This document shows, in pieces, positions 45,116 through 52,970 of a stretch of DNA of 64,000 bases (position 1 is its first letter; every line of letters begins with the position of its first letter). Source of the stretch: CANLBN01 sp050633525. Lineage in GTDB: Bacteria > Pseudomonadota > Gammaproteobacteria > Pseudomonadales > Cellvibrionaceae. Under the pieces are notes generated by a model. The model was not told where the DNA came from. It worked only from the letters and a program-made list of their open reading frames with translations, and ran no database searches. The stretch spans positions 1-64,000 of the forward strand of contig JBOEGR010000032.1 of assembly GCA_050633525.1 (NCBI GenBank). Reading direction: 5' to 3'. Made by a program: the position numbers and the translations under genes.

Positions 45116-45544
45116 ATGAAGACTATCAGTGCCAATCCAGCTACGGTAAAACGTGACTGGTACGTAATTAATGCTGAGGGCAAAACCTTGGGCCGTATGG
45201 CCACCGAGATTGCCACCCGTTTGCGCGGTAAGCATAAACCTGAGTATACCCCTCATGTTGATACGGGCGATTACATCGTCGTTATCAACGCAGAAAAAGT
45301 CCACGTGACTGGTAATAAGGCGAAAGCCAAAATGTATTACCGTCACACTGGCTATGTGGGTAACTTAAAGTCAATTAGCTTTGAAAAGTTAATTGAAAAA
45401 GCCCCTGAGCGTACAATCGAGAGCGCGGTTAAAGGCATGTTGCCTAAAGGCCCTCTAGGTCGTGCGATGTTTAAAAAACTAAAAGTTTACGCCGGTACTG
45501 AGCATCCTCATACAGCTCAACAGCCGCAAGAACTGACACTCTAA
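45116..45544 (+). CDS. rplM: Ribosomal protein L13
   Basis: The 142-residue protein is full length, with the start MKTISANPATVKRDWYVINA and the segment GRMATEIATRLRGKHKPEYTPH. It is a primary rRNA-binding protein of the large subunit and in E. coli represses its own operon. It is followed 14 nt later by rpsI in the universal rplM-rpsI pair. Confidence 0.98.
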   Translation: MKTISANPATVKRDWYVINAEGKTLGRMATEIATRLRGKHKPEYTPHVDTGDYIVVINAEKVHVTGNKAKAKMYYRHTGYVGNLKSISFEKLIEKAPERTIESAVKGMLPKGPLGRAMFKKLKVYAGTEHPHTAQQPQELTL

Positions 45545-45558
45545 CTCGGGAGCCTCCT

Positions 45559-45951
45559 ATGTCTGCAACACAATATTATGGAACCGGCCGTCGTAAAACA
45601 TCGACTGCACGTGTTTTTATTACTAAAGGTTCTGGTGCAATTAACATCAATGGCCGTTCTATCGATGAATATTTTGGTCGAGAAGTTGCCCGAATGATTG
45701 TACGTCAGCCGCTTGAGCTGCTCGATAGCGTTGAGCAATTCGATATTAATGTCACTGTAAAAGGTGGTGGTAGCTTTGGTCAGGCCGGTGCTATTCGTCA
45801 CGGTCTAACTCGTGCCTTAATGCAATACGACGAAGCGAATCGTCCAGCACTACGTGCGGCCGGTTATGTTACTCGTGATGCTCGTGAAGTTGAGCGTAAG
45901 AAAGTGGGTCTACGTAAAGCACGTAAGAAGCCTCAGTTCTCAAAACGTTAA
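45559..45951 (+). CDS. rpsI: Ribosomal protein S9
   Basis: The 130-residue protein starts with a YYGTGRRKTSTARVF segment and ends RKKVGLRKARKKPQFSKR, the conserved C-terminal tail that reaches the P-site tRNA. It is encoded directly after rplM and ends before a strong terminator. Confidence 0.98.
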   Translation: MSATQYYGTGRRKTSTARVFITKGSGAININGRSIDEYFGREVARMIVRQPLELLDSVEQFDINVTVKGGGSFGQAGAIRHGLTRALMQYDEANRPALRAAGYVTRDAREVERKKVGLRKARKKPQFSKR

Positions 45952-45981
45952 TTCTTTTTTTAGCGTTATCAGCAAATCGAA

Positions 45982-46012
45982 ATACCCAGCCCAAAAAGCT
46001 GGGTATTTTTTT
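45982..46012 (+). terminator. Rho-independent terminator of rplM-rpsI
   Basis: A 9-bp stem (ATACCCAGC with GCTGGGTAT) around CCAAAAA is followed by seven T. Confidence 0.92.
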
Positions 46013-46310
46013 GCCCCCCAAGGATGGGGGGTACATTGCCTATATGGATATAGGTACTTAGCGAGAGTGGGGATGCGGAAGCTGCAAAAATGCAGGAGCA
46101 ATTTTTGAGTGCCCAATTGTGTGGGTAAGTAAGCGTTCGTACATTACCGGTGCTTCCGCCCTCCTTGGCGGTTGTGTGCCACAAGTGCTGTTCTTCTAAA
46201 TTCAGCATGTACTGCATTCGTGTAGGCATGGGTGCAGGGCCAATTTTTGCTCTTGCATACCTCAAGTGCACGTGGAAATTACCATTCACGCCATCCTTAG
46301 CGTCCGAGCG
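46013..46310. repeat. Structured intergenic repeat element
   Basis: No gene is seen; reading frames through it have no protein character. It contains CCCCCC/GGGGGG (46013-46030), GCGGAAGC (46075-46082) paired with GCTTCCGC (46152-46159), and CGCC/GGCG just after. It also has AAGGATGG near the left end with its complement CCATCCTT near 46288. Bases 46085-46106 are repeated inverted at 1943-1966, and a looser inverted copy lies near 46233-46255. This looks like a small non-autonomous or structured repeat. Confidence 0.5.
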
Positions 46311-46624
46311 GGTGCCTTAGATAGCAGAGTCATTATAAGCGCTTCAAAAGGCATGTGTTCGCTAGGCATAGTTCAAAAAACGATCTTTCAGTCTGCCTGT
46401 GATCGTTTAATGACCAATAATTTTCTTTTTTAAAGTTTCTCTTTAACACTTCATTAATAGACATACAGTTAATTGTGACTATCCTTGTCAGTACGGGCTA
46501 ATTTCATTAATATGTGTGGGTTTTTTAGCATCAATAAGATAAAAATAAGATTTTGAAAATCAATAGCTTAAACAAGCCAAATTTATAAACAAATTATTAC
46601 TTTCAGGTGTAGGAGAAGAGCGTC
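46311..46624 (+). other. Upstream region of the petA operon
   Basis: This AT-rich stretch has no gene. It holds an inverted repeat AAACGATC (46378-46385) / GATCGTTT (46401-46408) with a 15-nt loop, and should contain the petA promoter. No confident -35/-10 pair was picked. A strong Shine-Dalgarno GTAGGAGAAGAG precedes petA. Confidence 0.45.
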
Positions 46625-47224
46625 ATGAGTGATGGCGAAGTAGTCAACCAAGGCCGACGTCGTTTTTTAACGGCAGCAACTTCTGTTGTTGGTGCAGCCG
46701 GTGCTGTAGGTGTAGCGGTTCCTTTTATTGGATCGTGGAACCCTAGCGCAAAAGCAAAAGCGGCAGGTGCTCCAGTTAAGATCGACTTATCTAAAATTCA
46801 GCCTGGTGAAATGGTCACCGAAGAATGGCGCGGTAAGCCAGTTTATATTATCCGCCGTACAGATGAAGCGTTGGCGGGTTTAGAAAAAGTGGATGGCGAA
46901 GTCAGTGACCCTGATTCCTCTAACCCTCAGCAGCCTGAATATGCCCAAAATGAAAACCGCTCAATTAAGCCTGAGTTTATGATTATGTTGGGTGTGTGTA
47001 CCCACCTTGGTTGCGCACCTCAGTTTAGGCCGGATGTTGGCGCAAAGGATTTAGGTGGTGATGCATGGCAAGGTGGCTTCTTTTGTCCATGTCATGGTTC
47101 TAAATTTGATCTTGCTGGTCGTGTCTATAAAGGGGTACCTGCTCCTTTAAACCTAGAAGTTCCGCCACATGTGTACGACACAGATACAACAGTGGTGATT
47201 GGTGTTGATGGGGAGAATGCGTAA
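46625..47224 (+). CDS. petA: Cytochrome bc1 complex Rieske iron-sulfur subunit
   Basis: The 199-residue protein has a twin-arginine-type N-terminus (GRRRFLTAATSVVGAAGAVG), acting as signal anchor. The Rieske cluster motifs are CTHLGC near 126 and CPCHGS near 158, with the two Cys and two His ligands in place. It passes electrons from ubiquinol to cytochrome c1. Its stop overlaps the cytochrome b start by one base (TAATG), so the complex is made from one transcript. Confidence 0.96.
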   Translation: MSDGEVVNQGRRRFLTAATSVVGAAGAVGVAVPFIGSWNPSAKAKAAGAPVKIDLSKIQPGEMVTEEWRGKPVYIIRRTDEALAGLEKVDGEVSDPDSSNPQQPEYAQNENRSIKPEFMIMLGVCTHLGCAPQFRPDVGAKDLGGDAWQGGFFCPCHGSKFDLAGRVYKGVPAPLNLEVPPHVYDTDTTVVIGVDGENA

Positions 47225-49452
47225 TGGGTAATTTATTGGCAGGATTATGGGGTTGGGTTGATGAGCGTTTGCCAGTGCAGCGCGCATGGGATACCCATAT
47301 GGGCGATTACTATGCCCCTAAAAATTTCAACTTTTGGTACTTCTTTGGTGTTTTCTCTCTACTCGTATTGGTTAATCAGTTATTAACCGGCATTTGGTTG
47401 GTCATGATTTATGTGCCAACCGCAGAGGAGGCCTTTGCTTCGGTAGAGTATTGTATGCGTGATGTTGCCTATTGCGACATTATTCGTTTGATGCATGCTG
47501 TGGGTGCTTCTTTCTTCTTTATCGTGGTTTATCTGCATATGTTCCGCGGCTTGCTGTACGGTTCGTATAAAGCGCCACGTGAGTTGGTATGGATCTTCGG
47601 CATGGTGATTTATGTTGCCTTGATGGCCGAAGCTTTCTTGGGTTATGTATTGCCTTGGGGGCAAATGTCCTATTGGGGCGCGCAAGTGATTGTTTCCCTC
47701 TTTGGTGCCGTTCCTTATGTGGGTGAAGACCTAGTTCAGTGGATCCGTGGTGATTACCTGATCTCAGAAATTACACTGAACCGTTTTTATGCCTTGCATA
47801 TTGTTGCTATTCCTATTGTGCTATTGGCCTTGGTTGTTCTTCATATCTTGGCATTACATGAAGTGGGTTCTAATAACCCTGACGGCGTTGATATTAAGAA
47901 AAATAAAGGACCGGATGGTAAGCCTGTTGATGGTATTCCTTTCCACCCTTATTACTCTGTTCACGATATCGTGGGCATAGCCGCATTCTTGATCGCTTTC
48001 AGTGCCGTTATTTTCTATTTCCCTGAAATGGGTGGTTTCTTTTTAGAGTATGCAAACTTCGAGGAAGCGAACAACTTAAAAACACCTGAGCATATTGCGC
48101 CGGTATGGTATTTCACGCCTTTCTACGCGATTTTGCGTGCGGTGACGATTGACCTTGGTGGTGTATTTACAGCCAAATTTTTAGGCTTCTTGGCAATGAT
48201 TGGTGCGATTGTTGTGCTGTTCTTTTTGCCATGGTTGGATAAGAGCCCTGTACGCTCAATCCGATACAAAGGTTGGTTGCCTAAAATTATGCTGTTACTC
48301 TTTGCGGCTATTTTTGTGATCTTAGGTTATTTGGGTGTGAAAGCCCCGACCGATGGCAGAACTATGCTAGCCCAACAAGGTACGTTATTTTACTTTGTCT
48401 TCTTTATCACGATGCCTATTTGGACTAACCCTGATAATCCTCGTGTTAAGTCTGTCGTCAATTGGGGTATTTGTGCCATCCTTGCTGTCGGTTTAGCATG
48501 GATATCATTGACTTTATTGGATAAAGAAATCCCCATTTTTGTTAGGGCGTTTGGTCTTGCTTTGGCAATACTGACCTTGTTACTACCAATGCTGACGGCA
48601 AAAGATTCAACGAGTCCTGAGCCGGAACGTCTTCAAATGAAAGGTTTGCCTAGAGGTTTGGTCTTATTGGGCTTGCTCTTCTTTGTTGTGATGACAGTAG
48701 CGCCAATTAAAGCAGTGGCAGCTGGAGGCGCTTACGCTTGTGGTTCTATTCCATGTGATGAGTTTAAAGCCGACCTCTCTGACAAAGACTCATTGCAAAG
48801 TGGAGCTAAGTGGTTTGCCAACTACTGCATGGGTTGTCATTCAGCAAAGTTTTCTCGCTATGAGCGTGTGGCGACTGACTTAGGTATTCCCAATGATGTG
48901 ATGATGAAAAACTTGGTTTTCTCAGATCAAAAAATTGGTGAGTTGATGACCAATGCTATGGCGCCGGCTAAGTCAAAAGCGTGGTTTGGTGCGGCTCCTC
49001 CCGATTTGACGATGGTTGCTAGAGCGCGTTCGCCTGAATGGCTTTATACATACTTGCGCAATTTTTATCGAGATGACTCGCGTCCTTTAGGTGTAAATAA
49101 CCGTGTTTTTGCCAATGTGGGTATGCCTCACGTGTTTCTTGAGTTACAAGGTCTTCTGGAATGTGGGCCAGGCCCTAAGCTGGATAGTCATGGCGATCCG
49201 GTTCGTAATGAATTGGGTGAAGTCAAAATGGACGAAGCGTGTGGTGGCCTGATCGAAAGTAGCGTTAAAGGCAGTATGGATGCAGCGCAATTTGATAAAG
49301 CTATTTATGACTTAGTGAATTTTCTTGAGTATGTTGGAGACCCGACAGCTGAAGACCGTAAAACTACCGGCTTTTTTGTCATTCTGTTTTTGCTCGTATT
49401 GCTTGTCTTTGCAGTACTGTTGAATCGCGAATATTGGAAAGGTATCCATTAA
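47224..49452 (+). CDS. petB: Cytochrome b / cytochrome c1 fusion protein of the bc1 complex
   Basis: One frame of 742 residues joins two normally separate subunits. Residues 1 to about 460 are cytochrome b with its membrane helices, haem-ligand region (MHAVGASFFFIVVYLHMF) and Qo-site PEWY variant region around APVWYFTPFYAIL. Residues about 475-500 form a hydrophobic signal-like segment (LPRGLVLLGLLFFVVMTVAP). Residues about 505-742 are cytochrome c1 with haem motif CMGCH at 535-539, the NVGMPHVF Met region and a C-terminal anchor. Fused b/c1 precursors cut after synthesis are known as FbcH in Bradyrhizobium. No stop or frameshift interrupts the junction. Confidence 0.93.
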   Translation: MGNLLAGLWGWVDERLPVQRAWDTHMGDYYAPKNFNFWYFFGVFSLLVLVNQLLTGIWLVMIYVPTAEEAFASVEYCMRDVAYCDIIRLMHAVGASFFFIVVYLHMFRGLLYGSYKAPRELVWIFGMVIYVALMAEAFLGYVLPWGQMSYWGAQVIVSLFGAVPYVGEDLVQWIRGDYLISEITLNRFYALHIVAIPIVLLALVVLHILALHEVGSNNPDGVDIKKNKGPDGKPVDGIPFHPYYSVHDIVGIAAFLIAFSAVIFYFPEMGGFFLEYANFEEANNLKTPEHIAPVWYFTPFYAILRAVTIDLGGVFTAKFLGFLAMIGAIVVLFFLPWLDKSPVRSIRYKGWLPKIMLLLFAAIFVILGYLGVKAPTDGRTMLAQQGTLFYFVFFITMPIWTNPDNPRVKSVVNWGICAILAVGLAWISLTLLDKEIPIFVRAFGLALAILTLLLPMLTAKDSTSPEPERLQMKGLPRGLVLLGLLFFVVMTVAPIKAVAAGGAYACGSIPCDEFKADLSDKDSLQSGAKWFANYCMGCHSAKFSRYERVATDLGIPNDVMMKNLVFSDQKIGELMTNAMAPAKSKAWFGAAPPDLTMVARARSPEWLYTYLRNFYRDDSRPLGVNNRVFANVGMPHVFLELQGLLECGPGPKLDSHGDPVRNELGEVKMDEACGGLIESSVKGSMDAAQFDKAIYDLVNFLEYVGDPTAEDRKTTGFFVILFLLVLLVFAVLLNREYWKGIH

Positions 49453-49522
49453 TTCGTATTTACTCTTCACTAAATGTGAAATGGTAAGCCAGATAGGTTC
49501 AATTTTGTGTTAAAATGCCCGG

Positions 49523-49569
49523 CGGGCAGTGTTATTCGTTTCTCATTAGCGAAAAGCACTGCCCGTTTT
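49523..49569 (+). terminator. Terminator-like hairpin after the bc1 operon
   Basis: A 9-bp stem (CGGGCAGTG with CACTGCCCG) encloses a 25-nt loop containing further pairing (TTCG/CGAA) and is followed by TTTT. It lies between the bc1 operon and sspA. Confidence 0.65.
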
Positions 49570-49734
49570 CTATTGAGGTGCTTTATTAGCGTTGTTTAAG
49601 TTAGCATGGGCTAACTTCGATGCATGATGTCCCCGATAAAATACTAATGCTCTTCGCTTCTATCGCCCTCTATAAAAGGGGTGTGCGCTAAAGAGAATCT
49701 ACTCTATAAATTAATACTATACCGAGGTGAATCA

Positions 49735-50367
49735 ATGGGTGTTGTCACCAAACGCTCATCAATGACATATTTTTCTGATGGCAGAGACCACTACAGTCAT
49801 CGTGTCAGAATTGTGTTGGCAGAAAAAGGCGTTACAGTCGATCTAATTGATGTAGATCCTAGCGATATTCCTGAAGAGGTTTCCGAATTGACGCCTTATA
49901 ACACGTTGCCAGCATTGCTGGATCGTGATTTGGTCTTATACGAATCCAAGGTAATGATGGAGTATTTAGATGAGCGTTTTCCTCATCCTCCTTTGTTGCC
50001 CGTTTACCCTGTTGCTCGCGCTCAGAGTCGTTTATGGATGTATCGTATCGAAAAAGATTGGTCTCCATTAGTCGATACCATTGTATCCAGCAAAAATAAA
50101 GAAACCGTTGCTAAGGCAGTAAAAGAATTAAAAGATGGTTTGTTAACTATTGCGCCTATCTTCTCTGAAAAGCCGTTCTTTATGAGTGATGAGTTCACCT
50201 TGGTCGATTGCTGTCTGGCTCCTGTTCTATGGCGTTTAGAGGAATTTGGTATCAAATTACCTAACACGCGACAGACCAAGCCTCTAATGGATTATATGGA
50301 GCGCTTGTTTGCTAGAGAATCTTTTCAGGAAAGTCTCACTGAGTACGAAAAAGAGATGCGCGCTTAG
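49735..50367 (+). CDS. sspA: Stringent starvation protein A
   Basis: This is a 210-residue glutathione S-transferase-fold protein. It starts MGVVTKRSSMTYFSDGRDHYSHRVR in outline and has LVLYESKVMMEYLDERFPHPPLLPV, both typical of SspA. SspA binds RNA polymerase and alters transcription in stationary phase. GAGGTG lies just before ATG 49735, which gives the family N-terminus; an upstream in-frame start adds 18 residues. It sits after petABC and before sspB, the standard gammaproteobacterial order. Confidence 0.95.
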   Translation: MGVVTKRSSMTYFSDGRDHYSHRVRIVLAEKGVTVDLIDVDPSDIPEEVSELTPYNTLPALLDRDLVLYESKVMMEYLDERFPHPPLLPVYPVARAQSRLWMYRIEKDWSPLVDTIVSSKNKETVAKAVKELKDGLLTIAPIFSEKPFFMSDEFTLVDCCLAPVLWRLEEFGIKLPNTRQTKPLMDYMERLFARESFQESLTEYEKEMRA

Positions 50368-50494
50368 CCAAATTTATTGAATCCAAAGTCATAGTAAAGA
50401 ATGATAAATCGATGTTCTTTGCTATGCTTTATATCGATTCTATTTATATTGTTAATATGTGTTGTTTCATTCACTGGGCTAGTTGAGAAAAGCT

Positions 50495-50896
50495 ATGTCA
50501 ATGACGTCTAGTCGTCCCTATCTTATTCGAGCGTTATACGATTGGATTGTCGATAATCAGTGTACGCCTTATATATTGGTTAATGCACTTGCTGATGATG
50601 TGATGGTGCCTCAGGACTATGTTAACCCTGATGGCCAAGTTGTTCTTAATATATCACCTTCAGCCGTGATGGATTTCTCTATGGGCGATGAAAACTTGAA
50701 TTTTCGCGCTCGATTCAGTGGTGTGCCTACCGATATATTCGTCCCTTGCCATGCGATAATGGGCATTTATGCTAAAGAAAATCAACAGGGCATGATCTTC
50801 GAACCTGAACCTGAAAGCCCTCCGCCAAAAGGGGATGGGCCAACGCAAGATAAATCAAGCTCCCAGTCTCGACCTAGCTTAAAAGTGGTTAAATAG
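50495..50896 (+). CDS. sspB: ClpXP adaptor SspB
   Basis: The 133-residue protein has SRPYLIRALYDWIVDNQCTPYILVNA and VVLNISPSAVMDF, the SspB core that binds ssrA-tagged substrates. A C-terminal linker ends in PSLKVVK, the tail that docks on ClpX. ATG 50495 is chosen over a TTG at 50483. It delivers ssrA-tagged proteins to ClpXP and is encoded after sspA as usual. Confidence 0.94.
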   Translation: MSMTSSRPYLIRALYDWIVDNQCTPYILVNALADDVMVPQDYVNPDGQVVLNISPSAVMDFSMGDENLNFRARFSGVPTDIFVPCHAIMGIYAKENQQGMIFEPEPESPPPKGDGPTQDKSSSQSRPSLKVVK

Positions 50897-51153
50897 TCCT
50901 TCTTTGATCGTTTTTTGTTCTTATTTAAACTAAAAAACTATATATTCCTTTTTAGTTATAAAAAAAAGCTGTTTATTTCGAATTCTTATTGGTCGTATTG
51001 GCATTTGTCATTAATACTAATCATGTGCTTTATCGTAAGCCATCATTGATGAGCTTTGTTGATAAAACGCTTAATGACAATGATTAAGCCGGCACGAAAC
51101 AATAAAGTAAACTCACTATTTTTAACAATAATAACGGTCTAGCGAGGTTAACA

Positions 51154-51771
51154 ATGCCACTACTTGAACATACTCTGGGAATTATGTTGCACCCAGACGA
51201 AGAATGGAAAGCAATACGTAAAGAGAAATATTCTTTCAGACAGGTCTATCTACGCCATGTCCCATTCTTAGCGTTGATTCCTGCCCTAAGCTTTTTATTT
51301 GGTTTAACCCAAGTAGGCTGGTCCATAGGCTCTGGAGAGCCCATTAAGCTAGAACTATGGAGTGCTGTTCAACTTTGTGGTCTGACTTATTTATCCTTGT
51401 TAGTGGGCGTATACATACTTGGCGAGTATATTAATTGGATCGCCAGAAATTATGGCGTAAAAGATTCAGAAGATCGCCGTCATTATGAAGGTACAGCGCT
51501 AGCGGTATATGTTACTACTCCCGTTTTTTTGGCGGGTATATTTGGCGTTTACCCTGACTTATGGCTAAATGCCGCCGCAACATTTATTGCTGGTGCCTAC
51601 GCAGTCTATCTCATATATGAAGGGATTCCGATCCTGATGAATATATCGAAAGAGCAAGCGTTCATGTATGCCACTTCGGTTGTTACCTTTGGGCTTGTTT
51701 TGATGGTCGTAGTACGCATCGGATCAGTTATTTTGTGGAGTTTTGGTGTCGGTCCAGTCTACGTCGATTAA
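51154..51771 (+). CDS. Yip1-family inner-membrane protein
   Basis: The 205-residue protein has about five membrane segments (roughly 35-55, 68-90, 110-130, 137-158, 170-195). The N-terminal motif LHPDEEWKAIRKE fits the Yip1/YIPF-like bacterial family. The function of the bacterial members is not established. It stands alone between sspB and the tRNA gene, with a strong terminator behind it. Confidence 0.75.
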   Translation: MPLLEHTLGIMLHPDEEWKAIRKEKYSFRQVYLRHVPFLALIPALSFLFGLTQVGWSIGSGEPIKLELWSAVQLCGLTYLSLLVGVYILGEYINWIARNYGVKDSEDRRHYEGTALAVYVTTPVFLAGIFGVYPDLWLNAAATFIAGAYAVYLIYEGIPILMNISKEQAFMYATSVVTFGLVLMVVVRIGSVILWSFGVGPVYVD

Positions 51772-51790
51772 ATGACCTCCCTTATTGCTG

Positions 51791-51818
51791 AAAGCCCAGA
51801 GTATCTCTGGGCTTTTTT
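51791..51818 (+). terminator. Rho-independent terminator
   Basis: A 10-bp stem (AAAGCCCAGA with TCTGGGCTTT) and GTATC loop, followed by T-run, end the Yip1-family gene. Confidence 0.92.
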
Positions 51819-51839
51819 GTTTTAAGGGGTAAAATCCAC

Positions 51840-51868
51840 TTGACGCTTAGGCTTCAAATCTCTACCAT
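51840..51868 (+). promoter_or_regulatory. Promoter of the tRNA-Arg gene
   Basis: TTGACG (51840-51845), 17-bp spacer and TACCAT (51863-51868) are followed by the GC-rich discriminator ACGCGCC, as expected of a stringently controlled tRNA promoter. Confidence 0.6.
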
Positions 51869-51895
51869 ACGCGCCTCCTCTCTAGGAGCCAATAC

Positions 51896-51972
51896 GCACT
51901 CGTAGCTCAGCTGGATAGAGTACTCGGCTACGAACCGAGCGGTCGGAGGTTCGAATCCTCCCGAGTGCGCCA
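51896..51972 (+). tRNA. tRNA-Arg (anticodon ACG)
   Basis: The 77-nt cloverleaf has acceptor stem GCACTCG/CGAGTGC, anticodon stem CTCGG/CCGAG with loop CTACGAA (anticodon ACG), T-arm GGAGG-TTCGAAT-CCTCC and encoded CCA. It reads CGU (and CGC/CGA after A-to-I editing). It is a single gene with its own promoter and terminator; no integrase or att duplicate was seen beside it. Confidence 0.97.
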
Positions 51973-51979
51973 TATAAAG

Positions 51980-52005
51980 AACCCGGTCTTGTACCGGGTT
52001 TTTTT
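51980..52005 (+). terminator. Rho-independent terminator of the tRNA gene
   Basis: An 8-bp stem (AACCCGGT with ACCGGGTT) around CTTGT is followed by a run of T. Confidence 0.92.
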
Positions 52006-52365
52006 ATGGGTGTTTAATTAGGTAGTCAAACATAAGAGCCATTCAATAGTCTTCGTATCTTGCTTAGGCAGTTAGGTGTCAGGCTAGCTTATGCCTAGCG
52101 TTCGAGATGACCTCAATATGATGATAAGTCTCCAAAATATGTCATCTGAGCGGATGATCGCATTTTTATGATGGTTTCTCAGCTCACCTTACCTTACCTC
52201 CTAAGAATTTCTTCAGATTACCTAAATACCTGATAACAATATGTTGTTATGTATCTGTTTATATCAATATCACCGAAAATCTCACAATGTTTGTAGTCAT
52301 TATCCTACATAAGATATTTGAGCCCTTCGTCATAATTCGCACCATAATTTTTGGAGCTTGTGAAT
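52006..52365. other. Intergenic region without recognised features
   Basis: About 360 AT-rich bases between the tRNA terminator and a small gene. No coding frame, repeat or convincing promoter was recognised; the promoter of the small gene should be here. Confidence 0.5.
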
Positions 52366-52566
52366 ATGCAATGGTTTTTTGTTGATGAGAGAACGTTAGT
52401 AGAAGATGAAACTAACTTTACAATACGCTTGGAGTCAGGCACTTGGAGAGCGCCGCAGGAGATCATTCCTCAGCAAACGCATATCTCCACTATTGATCAG
52501 GTTCGCTTGATTCGAAAAGGTCTGGAATTCGCAAAAGAAGCGCTAGCGGTTCAGTACGCTTGTTGA
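52366..52566 (+). CDS. Small unrecognised protein (66 residues)
   Basis: The predicted product starts MQWFFVDERTLVEDETNF and is acidic and soluble, with no signal or membrane segment. The C-terminal part looks helical (VRLIRKGLEFAKEALAVQ). GGAGC lies eight bases before the ATG, and codon use resembles real genes. It stands alone. It may be a conserved small protein, but no family was recognised. Confidence 0.55.
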   Translation: MQWFFVDERTLVEDETNFTIRLESGTWRAPQEIIPQQTHISTIDQVRLIRKGLEFAKEALAVQYAC

Positions 52567-52686
52567 AATGGAGGGGGCATTAGTTCTATTGTTAATAAAA
52601 TCGGTAAATATATCTTTGGGAAAAATAAAATTCCCTTCCTCTCTCTTTTAAAACAGACCCTAAAGTTTAATTTATTACGACTTTGT

Positions 52687-52699
52687 CTGGTATGACCAC
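52687..52699. promoter_or_regulatory. GntR-type operator 1 (TRAP operon)
   Basis: CTGGTATGACCAC contains the palindrome TGGT-ATG-ACCA. It resembles FadR/PdhR/GlcC-type sites (TGGTN3ACCA) and matches three other sites in this locus. Confidence 0.65.
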
Positions 52700-52784
52700 A
52701 GGGCTTTCCTTTGCTTTTTTGTCTGTGATGTCTTTGATAAAGTAATTTGTTTTCAAACACTTAGCGTGCCTAGTATAAAAATTA

Positions 52785-52797
52785 CTGGTATGACCAG
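52785..52797. promoter_or_regulatory. GntR-type operator 2 (TRAP operon)
   Basis: CTGGTATGACCAG is a perfect palindrome apart from its central base. It lies just downstream of the candidate -10, a position suited to repression of dctPQM. Confidence 0.75.
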
Positions 52798-52970
52798 GTC
52801 TAAAATAAATAGACGCGGCTATTTTCTAGCGAATACTATCCTCTCCGTGCTCCGCTATAGTTTTCTTGTCTCCTACATAATGGTAGCTCAGGAAAAAATA
52901 TTTCTGGTAGTGATCGGTTCCCAATTAGTTATTTAATAAATATAAAAGTACAACTCTGAGGAGAGGCCTT

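Larger units (their letters stand above)
52567..52970 (+). promoter_or_regulatory. Regulatory region of the TRAP operon
   Basis: No gene is seen in this 404-nt stretch. It contains two GntR-type palindromes (separate entries). A weak sigma-70-like promoter, TTTCAA (52751-52756), 17-bp spacer, TATAAA (52774-52779), has its expected start point inside the second palindrome. A Shine-Dalgarno GAGGAGAGG precedes dctP. Confidence 0.45.

Noticed and set aside
45854..46289. Reading frames running from rpsI into the repeat element on both strands
   Set aside because: They cross a strong terminator and hairpin-rich repeat sequence, and their products have no protein-like pattern.
51896..51972. Integration site at the tRNA-Arg gene
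   Set aside because: No integrase gene and no duplicated tRNA 3' end were found on either side; the downstream genes look like ordinary catabolic genes.
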